A DNA stretch of 42,890 nt from Desulfuromusa sp. (lineage in GTDB: Bacteria > Desulfobacterota > Desulfuromonadia > Desulfuromonadales > Geopsychrobacteraceae), in NCBI GenBank assembly GCA_029933365.1, contig JAOZOH010000009.1:1-42890 (forward strand), written 5' to 3'. Numbering within the stretch: position 1 is the stretch's first letter; every line of letters starts with the position of its first letter. A model generated the notes under the pieces. It did no database searches. It saw only the letters and a program-made list of their open reading frames with translations, and was not told the DNA's origin. This document shows positions 1 through 9,300 of this stretch, piece by piece. Both the position numbers and the translations under genes were made by a program.

Positions 1-540
1 CTTTACACGGGCTGGATTATCCAGCTTGTCTGCACCAGCTTGCTTGGCGCACTCAAAATATTTTCCTCTTTAGGAAACTTATTTTAGCCCGCAAATTTAA
101 TCTAACTTTTTACATTTTCTATTTTGTGCAGTCCAATACCTTAAATTATCGTTATTTTTTAAGGTTGCGTTGAAGATGCATCCATCTATCCACTAATCCG
201 TGCAGATACTAGAAGACCTATCCATTCAACGCAAAACTTCAGCCAATTTTGATAGAAGTCTAAGTACTCAAACTTACTTTGCTTATATTTTACTGGATAG
301 GTTTTCTTTCAAATGTGTTGCAGAGTAGCAACATTTCTATGTAATTCTGTGCCATAGTCACCACGGATGATTTTAGATCCAAAACTTCATCAGTTGAAAT
401 ATTCAGACCAGCCAGACCATTAATCAAAACTGGTAAGTTTTGAAGTGCCCCCTACCCTTTTGCCACTTCAATAAATTAGAAAAAATAAACTGAGCAAAAT
501 GTTGATCAAAAGAGACCACATACAGACCAAATTTGACAAA
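1..540. other. Gene-poor, decayed sequence downstream of ssrA
   Basis: This stretch contains no intact gene. A 7-bp inverted repeat around a single base (GCTGGAT-T-ATCCAGC) lies near positions 11-25. A short open frame on the minus strand at 290-436 looks like the tail of a lost protein and is listed separately. The rest is AT-rich with frequent stops in all frames. Because it lies directly beyond the 3' end of a tmRNA gene, a common integration site for mobile elements, it may be the remnant of an old insertion, but no integrase or direct repeat of the tmRNA end is visible. Confidence 0.5.
290..436 (-). pseudogene. Possible C-terminal remnant of an unidentified protein
   Basis: The minus strand reads open for about 50 codons after an in-frame TAG and ends at a TAA (290-292). 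No start codon with a ribosome binding site is present. The peptide has protein-like composition, with a stretch reading INGLAGLNISTDEVLDL. This loosely resembles the C-terminal helices of aldehyde:ferredoxin oxidoreductase-family proteins, but the similarity is from memory and weak. It is most simply a fragment left by deletion next to the tmRNA gene; chance is not excluded. Confidence 0.25.
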
Positions 541-574
541 TAAAAACCCTATAACTAGTTAAAGTTACAGGGTT
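541..574 (-). terminator. Rho-independent terminator of ssrA
   Basis: On the minus strand, just after the CCA end of tmRNA, a 12-bp stem (positions 545-556 with 563-574, one G-U pair) encloses a short loop and is followed by a run of T (TTTTTATTT). This is the expected end of the tmRNA transcript. Confidence 0.8.
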
Positions 575-578
575 CTAC

Positions 579-929
579 TGGTGGAGGTGGCGGGAATCGA
601 ACCCGCGTCCGAAAGCTTTCCACGTAAGGCTTCTACATGCTTAGTCTGTATTTTAAATTAACCGGATGAAGCTCCCACAGACAGGATATTCACCAGGCGA
701 GTCTGCTTTAATTTCGCTTCGGCGCCACAGACATTCGCTGAAACTAGCCTGCTAAATTAACGTCTGGCCACCCACACAGGCAATGAATGACAAGACGTAG
801 CAACTTTAAGCTGCTAGTGCGTAACTAACGTCAGTATCTGCGTTTAGTTAAGTTGGGCTTGTTACGGAGCCAGCCCACTCCGGCATGCGACACTTCGTTT
901 CCGTCCCCCGTCGAAACCTTGACACCCCC
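579..929 (-). ncRNA. ssrA: tmRNA (SsrA), one-piece, tag ADTDVSYALAA
   Basis: tmRNA rescues ribosomes stalled on broken mRNA and adds a degradation tag; its partner SmpB is encoded just upstream. The 5' end GGGGGTG pairs with CACCTCC before the 3' CCA (7 bp, one G-U), giving a 351-nt RNA. The T-arm GGTTCGATTCCCG lies close to the 3' end, and the 5' GTCAAGGTTTCGACGGGGG block is typical. The tag frame is at 806-841 on the minus strand and reads GCA GAT ACT GAC GTT AGT TAC GCA CTA GCA GCT TAA, i.e. ADTDVSYALAA. The hydrophobic ALAA end is what ClpXP-type proteases recognise. The gene is not split or permuted. Confidence 0.97.
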
Positions 930-1007
930 ATTCTGAAAGTTGTTGTTATTTATCAGTCAGTTAAGTTCTGACTTGCGAGTCATTATCTCATAATCTGGAA
1001 ATTAAAG

Positions 1008-1463
1008 CTACCGCTGTGCGCTCTTTATCGCCTTGGCCATCTCGCGATCAGCTTCTTTACGCTTAAGGGTTTCCCGTTTGTCATGCAGCTTCTTCCCTCG
1101 ACCAATACCAATTTCAAGTTTGACATAGTTCCGCTTGAAATAGATTTTGGTCGGCACCATGGACAACCCCTTCTGCTCGGTCAGACGGATCAGCTTATCG
1201 ATTTCAGCATGATGTAATAACAATTTGCGCATTCTGGTTGGATCGTGATTTTCCCGATTACCAAAGTCGTAGGCTGCAACGTTCATGTTATTGATAAATA
1301 CTTCCCCGTCCTTGATCCGACAAAAGGATTCTTTCAGGTTCACCTTGCCTGCCCGGATCGATTTGACTTCGGTTCCAGACAAGGCAATTCCTGCTTCAAA
1401 GGTCTCATCGATAAAATAATCGTGATAAGCCTTTTTATTGGTGGCAATAATTTTGATTCCCAT
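1008..1463 (-). CDS. smpB: SsrA-binding protein SmpB
   Basis: SmpB binds the tRNA-like part of tmRNA and brings it to the stalled ribosome, acting in the cytoplasm. The 151 residues match the family length. The N-terminal part has the beta-barrel signature (residues about 4-35, including the GTEVKSIR stretch) and the C-terminal tail is lysine/arginine-rich (GRGKKLHDKRETLKRK), the part that enters the mRNA channel. It starts at ATG. It lies immediately upstream of ssrA on the same strand, so RNA and partner sit side by side, and 27 bp downstream of an amidohydrolase gene. Confidence 0.97.
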   Translation of the reverse strand: MGIKIIATNKKAYHDYFIDETFEAGIALSGTEVKSIRAGKVNLKESFCRIKDGEVFINNMNVAAYDFGNRENHDPTRMRKLLLHHAEIDKLIRLTEQKGLSMVPTKIYFKRNYVKLEIGIGRGKKLHDKRETLKRKEADREMAKAIKSAQR

Positions 1464-1490
1464 AATAGCTTCAATTCTGTGAATTTTTAG

Positions 1491-2774
1491 TTAATCGGGT
1501 CGTGGCGAATAGGGTTTCCCAGAATGATACACCTGAATAATATCATCACTACAGCCGGGCGAAACAAAATAATCAAAAATTTTATCTACAGCAACATTTG
1601 TTTTTGGCTGCAGTACCTGAAAACTCGCTGATTTATCCGCTTCAAAAGAACCCACTTCGTTTTCTATTCCCAGAGCCTCGGCACCACCCAGGGTTGCCAT
1701 GTTAAATAGAGTGGGCGCATCAAGCTCGCCTTCGAACCAGTGATGAGCAAAAGCCATTTCATCCCAGATCGACAAGCTATCGCAGCTGGCCAAACTATCG
1801 GTTCCCAGAGCCAATTTCATCCCGGACTGATACAATTTTCCAGCGGGAGCCTTCCCCACCTTAAGGTTGGCATTGGAGCGTGGACACAGTACTAACCGCA
1901 TATTTTTTTCAGTTAACAATTCAATTTCAGTATTATTCAAATGCACCCCATGCACCAACAGATTTTCCGGGAACAAACCACCTTGCTGTCGTACATACTC
2001 AACCGGACGTAGCCCAGAAGGATGCGGGACATAATTCTCCCATCCTATCTGTGGATAGAGCCGACCGGCCAGATCACCGCAACTCCGTTCAACAAAATCA
2101 ACTTCGTCAGATGATTCAGCCAAGTGAGTGGTGCAGCGTATGTTCTGTTGCTGGCAATAGCGATAGAGACTCTGTAAATAATCCTTACTGATTGTATAGG
2201 GAGAATGGGGGGAAATACCCAATTCAACCAGTCCAACAGCGGCATCTTGCAATGTCTGAGTGAGCCCATTTCTCAGCCGACGGATAACCGCCGGATCCTG
2301 CCCCAGAGTTTCCAGGAACAGAGTTCCAAGCAATGGAAATTTTTGATATAGATTGCACGCCGTATGATGTGCCAGGATGTCGCCGACGGCACCGGTTCCC
2401 ACAGCAAGGGATTGTTCGATGCCATGACGGAGTGAAAGCTGATACTGGTCTCCGCTAAGCTTTCGTTTAACCCTGATCAGACGCAATATCCAATCAACAA
2501 AATTCTGTGGCTGTGCAACCTCCCCTGCAGTTTCAGCCCATTGTGCAAAATCGGTGAGTTCAAGGTGGGTATGCGCGTTTACCAATAATGGCACCAGCAG
2601 GGCATCCTGAAAATCAACAACCTCGATACCGGGAGAACTGCATTTTATCTCTTTAAGGGAGCCAACAGTGACAATGCGACCGGCATGAACTAACAACGCC
2701 CCAGCCTCAATAGGTGGAGCGTTACCCGTAACCAGATATTTTGCGGTATAGATACAATTCAAGGCAGCAACCAA
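1491..2774 (-). CDS. Amidohydrolase (TRZ/ATZ type), possible aminofutalosine deaminase
   Basis: This 427-residue protein is a metal-dependent deaminase/hydrolase of the amidohydrolase superfamily. The metal-binding HTH is in NAHTHLELTDF (residues about 66-76); further ligands are in HLAES, HGVHLNN and GTDSLAS. The CPRSN motif is found in the group that includes aminodeoxyfutalosine deaminase (MqnX, menaquinone synthesis), S-adenosylhomocysteine deaminase and related enzymes. The sequence does not decide the substrate. The start is a TTG only 5 bp after the panP stop, with no clear ribosome binding site, so it is probably translationally coupled. Context (panP upstream, smpB downstream) gives no pathway clue. 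Confidence 0.75.
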   Translation of the reverse strand: MVAALNCIYTAKYLVTGNAPPIEAGALLVHAGRIVTVGSLKEIKCSSPGIEVVDFQDALLVPLLVNAHTHLELTDFAQWAETAGEVAQPQNFVDWILRLIRVKRKLSGDQYQLSLRHGIEQSLAVGTGAVGDILAHHTACNLYQKFPLLGTLFLETLGQDPAVIRRLRNGLTQTLQDAAVGLVELGISPHSPYTISKDYLQSLYRYCQQQNIRCTTHLAESSDEVDFVERSCGDLAGRLYPQIGWENYVPHPSGLRPVEYVRQQGGLFPENLLVHGVHLNNTEIELLTEKNMRLVLCPRSNANLKVGKAPAGKLYQSGMKLALGTDSLASCDSLSIWDEMAFAHHWFEGELDAPTLFNMATLGGAEALGIENEVGSFEADKSASFQVLQPKTNVAVDKIFDYFVSPGCSDDIIQVYHSGKPYSPRPD

Positions 2775-2779
2775 ATTAT

Positions 2780-4408
2780 TTAATCGACGACAAGTTTGAT
2801 TTTATCTATGAGGTTCTGTACCTCTGTCTGTTTAACAATAGCACATTGCTCTTCCAGAACGGCTGCTAAAATAGCTTCTGTGGTGAGGGGATTTGCCAGC
2901 ACCGCCCGAAAGACCGAAATCTGATCGTCCTGATAGTGGGTTGAGCGTAACCGTGTCCGCGAGACAAAGGTCTTCCCCGCTTCGCGTTGCCGTTTCTGTA
3001 CTTCCTGGGTAATCTGGTCTAACAGCTGGTTGACACTTAACAATTGCTCTTTGTTGAGTTGTCCCATTTGTTCCTGCAACCAGGCCGGACTATAGCGATA
3101 GGTGAGAATATTTAATTCAGGAGCGGTTATCAATTCAAAATTCGGATGTGCATTTATTGAGTTGGCAAACTGCTGCGCCTTTTCAATTCCAAGATCAATC
3201 AGCAGTTCATACCCCTTCCGCCCGATAATTGATAGACCGGCATGCACCAGCATTGCCTTACCAGGACGTGATCCTTCCAGGGTATGACTTCCAAGATCCT
3301 TGGAACCATGACGTAAAATGTAATTGGCATGATGCTCAATGGCCGTCAGTGCGTGCGGATCTTTAAACAGCACCATCCCCGCACCCATCGGCACATAGAG
3401 CTGTTTATGTGCATCGATAGTGACCGAATCTGCCCGCTCAATCCCTTTCAGAAGATAACGATGCGTTTCTGAGAACAATGTCGGCCCACCCCAGGCGGCA
3501 TCCACATGGAAGTGACAGCCAACTTCTGCGGCAAAGTCAGCCAGATCTTCAAGTGGGTCAACGTGCCCGGTCTCAGTGGTTCCGGCAATTCCGACCAATG
3601 CCAGCGGACGAATATTTTGCTCACACAACTTTAAATACTCGGTTTTCAGGGATTGCATGTCGATGCGGCTCTCAGCATCGGTGTCGACCAGAACCAGGTT
3701 ATCTCGACCGATACCCAGCAGATCAACGGCTTTACCCAGTGAATAGTGTCCCCGTCGCGAAACCAGAATGGCAAGACCGTTACAATTGAGATGCAGCAAC
3801 GCTTTAAATAAACCCTCTTTAGCAATCCCAGAAAAAGTACCATCTGGCCCACATAGCTGATTGCGGGCAACCCAGAGAGCGGTCGTATTGGCAATCGTAC
3901 CACCGGAGCAAAACGCCCCTAGCGCATGTTGACTGTCATGAATCCAGTGTTTATAAAAATCATCATCCTGCCGATAAATCAAGTGATGCAACATCGCCAG
4001 CACCTGACGCTCCAGCGGCGTAAACGCCTTTGAAGTTTCAACCTTGACCAGATTCTGGTTCAGCGCGGTCATGATCCGTGACAACGGCAACATAAAATAG
4101 GGCAATGCCGAGGTCATGTGACCGACAAATCCGGGTGCGGCAGTATAGACCGACTGGGCTACTAGCTTTTCTTTTACAAATTCGGTGTAGTCAGAGACAA
4201 ATGAAGGTTCTTCAGGAATTTTCGACGTAGAAAAATCTTTTTCGATATCTTCAAGACTCCGCTCCAGGGCAACAATATGTTTCTGCAGAAAATCGGCAAC
4301 ATTCTCACTGATCGCATGATCGACTGCCCCCAAGGTTGAATCAGGCGCTTCTGGAACGGTAAATATCCGATACAGGTTCCGCAGGTTGGCAAGGGCGGTT
4401 TCAGTCAT
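2780..4408 (-). CDS. panP: Pyridoxal-dependent aspartate 1-decarboxylase (PanP-type)
   Basis: A group II PLP-dependent decarboxylase of about 542 residues. The cofactor lysine is in TIDAHKQLYVPMG, preceded by the PLP-contacting HVDAAWGG, with a substrate-side SGGTIANTTAL stretch. Sequence and length fit the glutamate-decarboxylase-like family that replaces PanD in some bacteria and makes beta-alanine from aspartate. The gene follows panB and panC, so beta-alanine supply to PanC is the natural role. I prefer the ATG at 4408, which overlaps the panC stop by 8 bp, to the upstream ATG at 4429; neither has a strong Shine-Dalgarno. A glutamate or cysteine-sulfinate decarboxylase cannot be excluded from sequence, but the operon argues against it. 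Confidence 0.85.
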   Translation of the reverse strand: MTETALANLRNLYRIFTVPEAPDSTLGAVDHAISENVADFLQKHIVALERSLEDIEKDFSTSKIPEEPSFVSDYTEFVKEKLVAQSVYTAAPGFVGHMTSALPYFMLPLSRIMTALNQNLVKVETSKAFTPLERQVLAMLHHLIYRQDDDFYKHWIHDSQHALGAFCSGGTIANTTALWVARNQLCGPDGTFSGIAKEGLFKALLHLNCNGLAILVSRRGHYSLGKAVDLLGIGRDNLVLVDTDAESRIDMQSLKTEYLKLCEQNIRPLALVGIAGTTETGHVDPLEDLADFAAEVGCHFHVDAAWGGPTLFSETHRYLLKGIERADSVTIDAHKQLYVPMGAGMVLFKDPHALTAIEHHANYILRHGSKDLGSHTLEGSRPGKAMLVHAGLSIIGRKGYELLIDLGIEKAQQFANSINAHPNFELITAPELNILTYRYSPAWLQEQMGQLNKEQLLSVNQLLDQITQEVQKRQREAGKTFVSRTRLRSTHYQDDQISVFRAVLANPLTTEAILAAVLEEQCAIVKQTEVQNLIDKIKLVVD

Positions 4409-5255
4409 GGTCAGATACCAGAAAGCCATTATCGATCAAACGAGTTTTACCAAAGTAGACTGCCAGCAACAGCACTGAATCAGCATCAATATGGGCTTGA
4501 TCCTGCAGAGTCAATTGGTGGCAGATTTGGATATAGTCAATGCGCGCATCGGGCTGATTTTTTATATTTTTTTTCAGCTCGGAAATAATCTCGGCAGAAT
4601 CGGTTTTTCCTGAGCTGACCCACTGTTTTGCTTGGAGCAGAGACTGAGAAAGGACCAATGCCTGCTTGCGTTGATCCGGAGTCAGGTAAACATTTCTCGA
4701 ACTCATCGCCAAACCATCCGGTTCACGGAAAATTGGCATTCCAAGGATCTCAATCGGTAGATTCATATCCAGCGTCATCCGCTTGATCACTGCCAGTTGC
4801 TGAAAATCCTTATTCCCAAAGAGGGCTACATGGGGCTGAATAATACTAAAAAGTTTACTGACAACGGTACAGACACCGCGGAAATGGCCGGGACGGCTGG
4901 CTCCACAGAGAACCTCCGTAATCCCTTCGACATCGACATAAGTTGCGTACCCTGTTGGATACATCTCTGCAGCTTCGGGGGCAAAAACGATATCAACACC
5001 CGCTTCTTGTGCCAAAGCACTATCTTGTTGCAAGTCACGCGGATAATCGTCAAAGTCCTCACCCTGACCAAACTGGGTAGGATTGACAAAGATAGAAAGC
5101 ACCAACAGGTCACCCCGCTTGCGTCCCTCTTCAAGCAAGGATAAATGACCCTGATGGAGGAATCCCATCGTCGGGACAAAGGCAATTGTTTGTCCCGCTG
5201 CCCGCGCAGATAGTGCTTTTTTCTGCATCTCACTGACTGATCTGGTTATATCCAT
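4401..5255 (-). CDS. panC: Pantothenate synthetase PanC
   Basis: PanC joins pantoate and beta-alanine using ATP to give pantothenate, the precursor of coenzyme A. At 284 residues it has the family length. The ATP-binding HxGH-type motif is in PTMGFLHQGHLSLL (residues about 29-42), with NPTQFGQGEDFDDYPR downstream and the KMSKS-like MSSRNVYL segment later. The start ATG lies 6 bp after the panB stop, so the two are co-transcribed. Its 3' end overlaps panP, which probably supplies the beta-alanine. Confidence 0.97.
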   Translation of the reverse strand: MDITRSVSEMQKKALSARAAGQTIAFVPTMGFLHQGHLSLLEEGRKRGDLLVLSIFVNPTQFGQGEDFDDYPRDLQQDSALAQEAGVDIVFAPEAAEMYPTGYATYVDVEGITEVLCGASRPGHFRGVCTVVSKLFSIIQPHVALFGNKDFQQLAVIKRMTLDMNLPIEILGMPIFREPDGLAMSSRNVYLTPDQRKQALVLSQSLLQAKQWVSSGKTDSAEIISELKKNIKNQPDARIDYIQICHQLTLQDQAHIDADSVLLLAVYFGKTRLIDNGFLVSDHD

Positions 5256-5261
5256 AATATT

Positions 5262-6065
5262 TTATTTGAACGAATGTTCAGAAGTCGGAAAATCGCCATC
5301 TTTGACTTCTTTGATATAGGATTCAATCCCTTGGGAAATTGTGGCGGAAATATCAGCGTAACGTTTAACAAACTTGGGTGAGTATTTATCACAGAGGCCA
5401 AGAATGTCGTGAATCACCAGCACCTGCCCGTCGCAATCAACACCGGCACCAATACCAATCGTGGGGATAGTCACAGATTCGGTGACTGTTTTGGCCAGAT
5501 CACCAGGGATTCCTTCCAGCACCATAGCAAAAGCTCCCGCCTCTTCTACGGCTCTAGCATCCGCAAGAATCTTTCTGGCCTGTTCCTCCTCACGCCCCTG
5601 AACCCGAAACCCACCCATGCGATGGATGGATTGTGGGGTTAAGCCAATATGCCCAACGACAGGGATATCAATATCAACAATGGCACGGATCGTTGTAGCC
5701 ATGTGCTCACCACCTTCCAGCTTCACCGCTTGAGCACCACCCTCTTTAATCAATCGACCCGCATTCTGCCGCGCATCCCGTTCATCAATCTGATAGGACA
5801 TAAATGGCATGTCGGTCACTATAAGCGCCTGCTGACTACCACGCACCACAGCTTTGGTATGATAGAGCATTTCATCCAGAGTGACGGGAAGAGTATTGTC
5901 ATATCCAGAGAAGACTGAACCGACCGAGTCACCAACCAGAATCATGTCGATACCAACACCATCCATCAATTGAGCAAAGGGATAATCGTACGCGGTGAGA
6001 ACTGTAATTTTATCCTGCTGCTCTTTCATCAATCCAATATCGAGAATTGTTTTGCGCTTTTCCAT
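5262..6065 (-). CDS. panB: 3-methyl-2-oxobutanoate hydroxymethyltransferase PanB
   Basis: PanB transfers a hydroxymethyl group from methylene-tetrahydrofolate to alpha-ketoisovalerate, giving ketopantoate, the first committed step to pantothenate. The metal-binding VGDSVG, the VKLEGG segment and the VGHIGLTPQS stretch are all present. I place the start at the ATG at 6065 (267 residues) because a GAGGAA Shine-Dalgarno lies 6 bp upstream and the family begins near MEKRKTILDI. A longer in-frame extension to 6128 runs through a terminator-like hairpin and is not expected to be translated. It is the first gene of panB-panC-panP. Confidence 0.96.
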   Translation of the reverse strand: MEKRKTILDIGLMKEQQDKITVLTAYDYPFAQLMDGVGIDMILVGDSVGSVFSGYDNTLPVTLDEMLYHTKAVVRGSQQALIVTDMPFMSYQIDERDARQNAGRLIKEGGAQAVKLEGGEHMATTIRAIVDIDIPVVGHIGLTPQSIHRMGGFRVQGREEEQARKILADARAVEEAGAFAMVLEGIPGDLAKTVTESVTIPTIGIGAGVDCDGQVLVIHDILGLCDKYSPKFVKRYADISATISQGIESYIKEVKDGDFPTSEHSFK

Positions 6066-6078
6066 GATTATTCCTCGG

Positions 6079-6117
6079 CAAAAATAGAAAATGCCCTTCG
6101 CATGCAACGAAAGGCAT
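6079..6117 (-). promoter_or_regulatory. Terminator-like hairpin in the panB leader (possible attenuator)
   Basis: On the minus strand, immediately upstream of the panB Shine-Dalgarno, a 10-bp stem (6091-6100 with 6108-6117, one G-U pair, loop of 7) is followed by TTTTCTATTTTT. This has the form of an intrinsic terminator. As it lies between any upstream promoter and panB, it could control transcription into the pan operon. No known riboswitch class was recognised in the upstream 100-150 bases. Confidence 0.55.
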
Positions 6118-6340
6118 AGACAGAACAATCCTGCTCTGTTTTAAACAAATCACCTTCCGTCCCGGTCCGTAGATCCAAGCGGTATTTGATTCTACTATCG
6201 CGATGTTCCATGACTCCGATATGTGTCTCGGGTCAGCTGTCGCGTGCTGAAACAAAATGCATATAACACAGTTAATCCAGCGTGTCTATGCAGAAAATCC
6301 TTTACTTCAGGTTGTATTCAAAGTCCAATTAAGGTTCAAA
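6118..6340. other. Intergenic region upstream of panB
   Basis: No gene or RNA was recognised here. It must carry the panB promoter (minus strand), but no convincing -35/-10 pair stands out. A small inverted repeat (ACAGA...TCTGT) lies just upstream of the leader hairpin. Confidence 0.4.
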
Positions 6341-6364
6341 CGGGAGCGGGATTAACCCGCCCCC
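6341..6364 (-). terminator. Hairpin downstream of the glutamate dehydrogenase gene
   Basis: A 9-bp GC-rich stem (6342-6350 with 6356-6364, one G-U pair) with an ATTAA loop lies about 20 bp after the gdh stop codon on the minus strand. The T-tract is poor, so it may act as a weak terminator or an mRNA-stabilising hairpin. Confidence 0.55.
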
Positions 6365-6382
6365 ATTCAGCTTAACTTACAC

Positions 6383-9300
6383 TTATCCTGGCAATAAACT
6401 TTCCAGGGAACGTAATAACACCGTAAAGGGGTGGAAATTACGTGGAACTTCATTGATCAAAGATTGTCGCAACCCTTCAAATGCACGCATCTTTTGCCGC
6501 CGCTTAGAGAAAAAGTTCTGCGGCGTGTCCACGGCTTCCAATGCAACCTGCTGAACAATCCTTATATTGACTGAATGCAAAGAACTGATCAGAGATTCTC
6601 GGGCGCGACGGTCCCAGCTATCAACGACCGAAACCTTTTCCAGTAATTTATAGATAGCGGCACTGTCCACTTTTTCATCAACCAAAACCTTGATCCGTGC
6701 CAGTTGCTCAAGATTCTGACCTGAAGATTCAACCATACAGATCAAAGGTAAGAAGTCGGCTAAAAAGTCCAGGACAGCATACATGTGTGCAATTTCTTTA
6801 CTTAAACCATCTTTCTGCAGTTGTGACTGTAAATGCTCACATTTCTGCCATGATTCAGCAGGTAGGACTTTCGGTAACAGTTCTGCATATTGCTTCAATT
6901 GCAAACTGATCCGTTCCAGATCCTGCTCTGACGATGGAATCTCCATACTGTTACTTAATGCATAAGAGCAGAAAAAGCTGAGTAAATTTTCAAGTTTCAG
7001 CAACAGATTATATTGCTGACCAGCTGGAACTTTATTATCCAGAGCAAAAACGGCCTGACGAAGTTTATGGCCATTGAGCAAATTATCAAAAATAAGATAG
7101 GCATTTGCAATAACAACCTGCGAGCTGCCAGTCATACGGCTAATAGTCTGGAGAAAAGTGCTCCCCGCCTGATCAATCACCCGATTGGTCAATATGGTTG
7201 CAGAAATTTCTTTGGCTAGAGGATGACGCAACAGCGAATCACGGTAGCGATCAATCGCTTGTTGAGGAAAATAATCGAACAGCAACTGAGAGACAACTTT
7301 ATTCTGCGGCAACTCAGAATCGAGGAGAGCTTTGAACAGGAACATTTTACTATAAGCTAACAATACAGAAAGTTCCGGTCGTACCAGACGGTTTGGCTGC
7401 CGTGCAGCAACCTCTTTACGACTGGGTAAAAACTCTCCACGCCGATCCAATAGTCCCGAACGTCCCAACCGATCCATTAATTCCAGGTGAGGCTCAACAT
7501 CTTCTCCACAACGTATTTCATCGAGAGAAAGTGACAATGTTTGAGTATAATTATTAGCCAGAACATCTTGGCAGACAGTTTCTTCCATCTCATCCAATAG
7601 CGCATAGCCGTCATCAAGGTTCTTGATATGCCCTTCATGGCGCAACAGCCGCAGTAAGATTTTCAGGTTAACCTCATGGTCAGAGGTATCGACACCGGCA
7701 GAGTTATCAATGGCATCAGTATTGACCCGACCACCATTGATCGCATATTCAATCCGTCCCAACTGGGTCAAGCCAAGGTTTCCACCTTCACCGACAACTT
7801 TGGCACGCACTTCGGTCCCATCGATGCGCACAGCATCATTAGCCCGGTCACCAGCATCCTCATTACTTTGCGAAGAAGCCTTCACATAGGTTCCAATACC
7901 ACCGTTCCAGAGCAGGTCAACCTCTGCAGTCAACAACAACTTAATCAGCCCGGGAACATCAATACTCCCCTGTCGCACCCCAAGCCACTCGGCGACCTGA
8001 GCCGACAATGGAATTTCTTTCAGCTGACGTGAAAACACTCCACCACCATCAGAAATCAGATCGGTGTTGTAATCTTCCCAACTGGAGCGAGGCAGCTTGA
8101 AAAGCCGTTCACGCTCAGTGCAGGAGCTTTCTGGATCTGGATCAGGATCAAGGAAAATATGGCGATGATCAAAGGCTGCCAACAGCTTGGTTTGACGAGA
8201 CAACATCATCCCATTACCAAACACGTCACCACTCATGTCGCCAATACCAACGACAGTAAAAGGTTTTGTCTGGATATCGTGTCCTATTTCGCGGAACGAC
8301 CGCTTAACACTCTCCCAGGCACCACGGGCGGTAATCCCGAGGGCTTTATGATCAAAGCCGTGTGAGCCGCCACTGGCAAAAGCATCCCCTAACCAGAAAC
8401 CATAAGATTCACTAACCGCATTGGCAGCATCAGGCAAATGAGCCGTCCCTTTATCGGCAGCAACAACGAGGTAGGGGTCTAAATCATCATAAGTTATAAT
8501 CCCTTGCGGCTGAACAATGTCATCACCGACCCGGTTATCAGTCAAATCAAGAAGGCCACGCATCAAAGTTTGATACGCATCCTTAACAATTTCCCCCATT
8601 TTGTCCCGATCAGGGCTACTTAGTTTGGTAACAAAACCACCTTTGGAACCCTCAGGAACAATCACCGCGTTCTTGGCCATCTGTGCCTTGACCAAGCCGA
8701 GAATTTCAGTTCTGAAATCATCTGGACGATCCGACCAACGGATACCTCCACGGGCAACCTTACCACCACGCAAATGCAGGCCTTCCATTTTTGCCGAATG
8801 GACATAAACCTCATAAAGGGGTCGTGGTGACGGCATATCGATAACACCAAGGGTGTTGACCTTAAAGGAGAAGAAATAATCGTCCAGTTGATAGCGAAGG
8901 AAGAAATTCGTCCTGATGGTCGAATCAATCAAGTTGAATAAAGTGCGGAGGATTTTATCTTCGTTGGGATCACTGACCACTTCAAGTGCTGTGACCAGTT
9001 CCTGCCGAATCGGCGATAAAACTTCAAGCTCACGCGTCATTGGATCTGCCAATTTTTCATCTGGCTTGAAACGTCCTTCAAAATAGCGATAAAGAAGATG
9101 CGCTACCTTGGCGTTATTGACCAATGCATCAGCAACACGTTTTTTGGTAAAGGGGCTGCCCAACTGGAAAGAGTAACTACGATAACCGCGGAATACATCA
9201 ATCTCACGCCAGGAAAGGCCGGTCAGTGGTTGCAAACGATGCAGGTAGTCATTCTCGACTTCATTGTTCTGCAGCGCCAGAAGGGTATCCAGCAACAAAG

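Noticed and set aside
6066..6128. 21-codon N-terminal extension of panB
   Set aside because: It begins at TTG without a ribosome binding site and runs through the leader hairpin; the ATG at 6065 has GAGGAA and fits the family.
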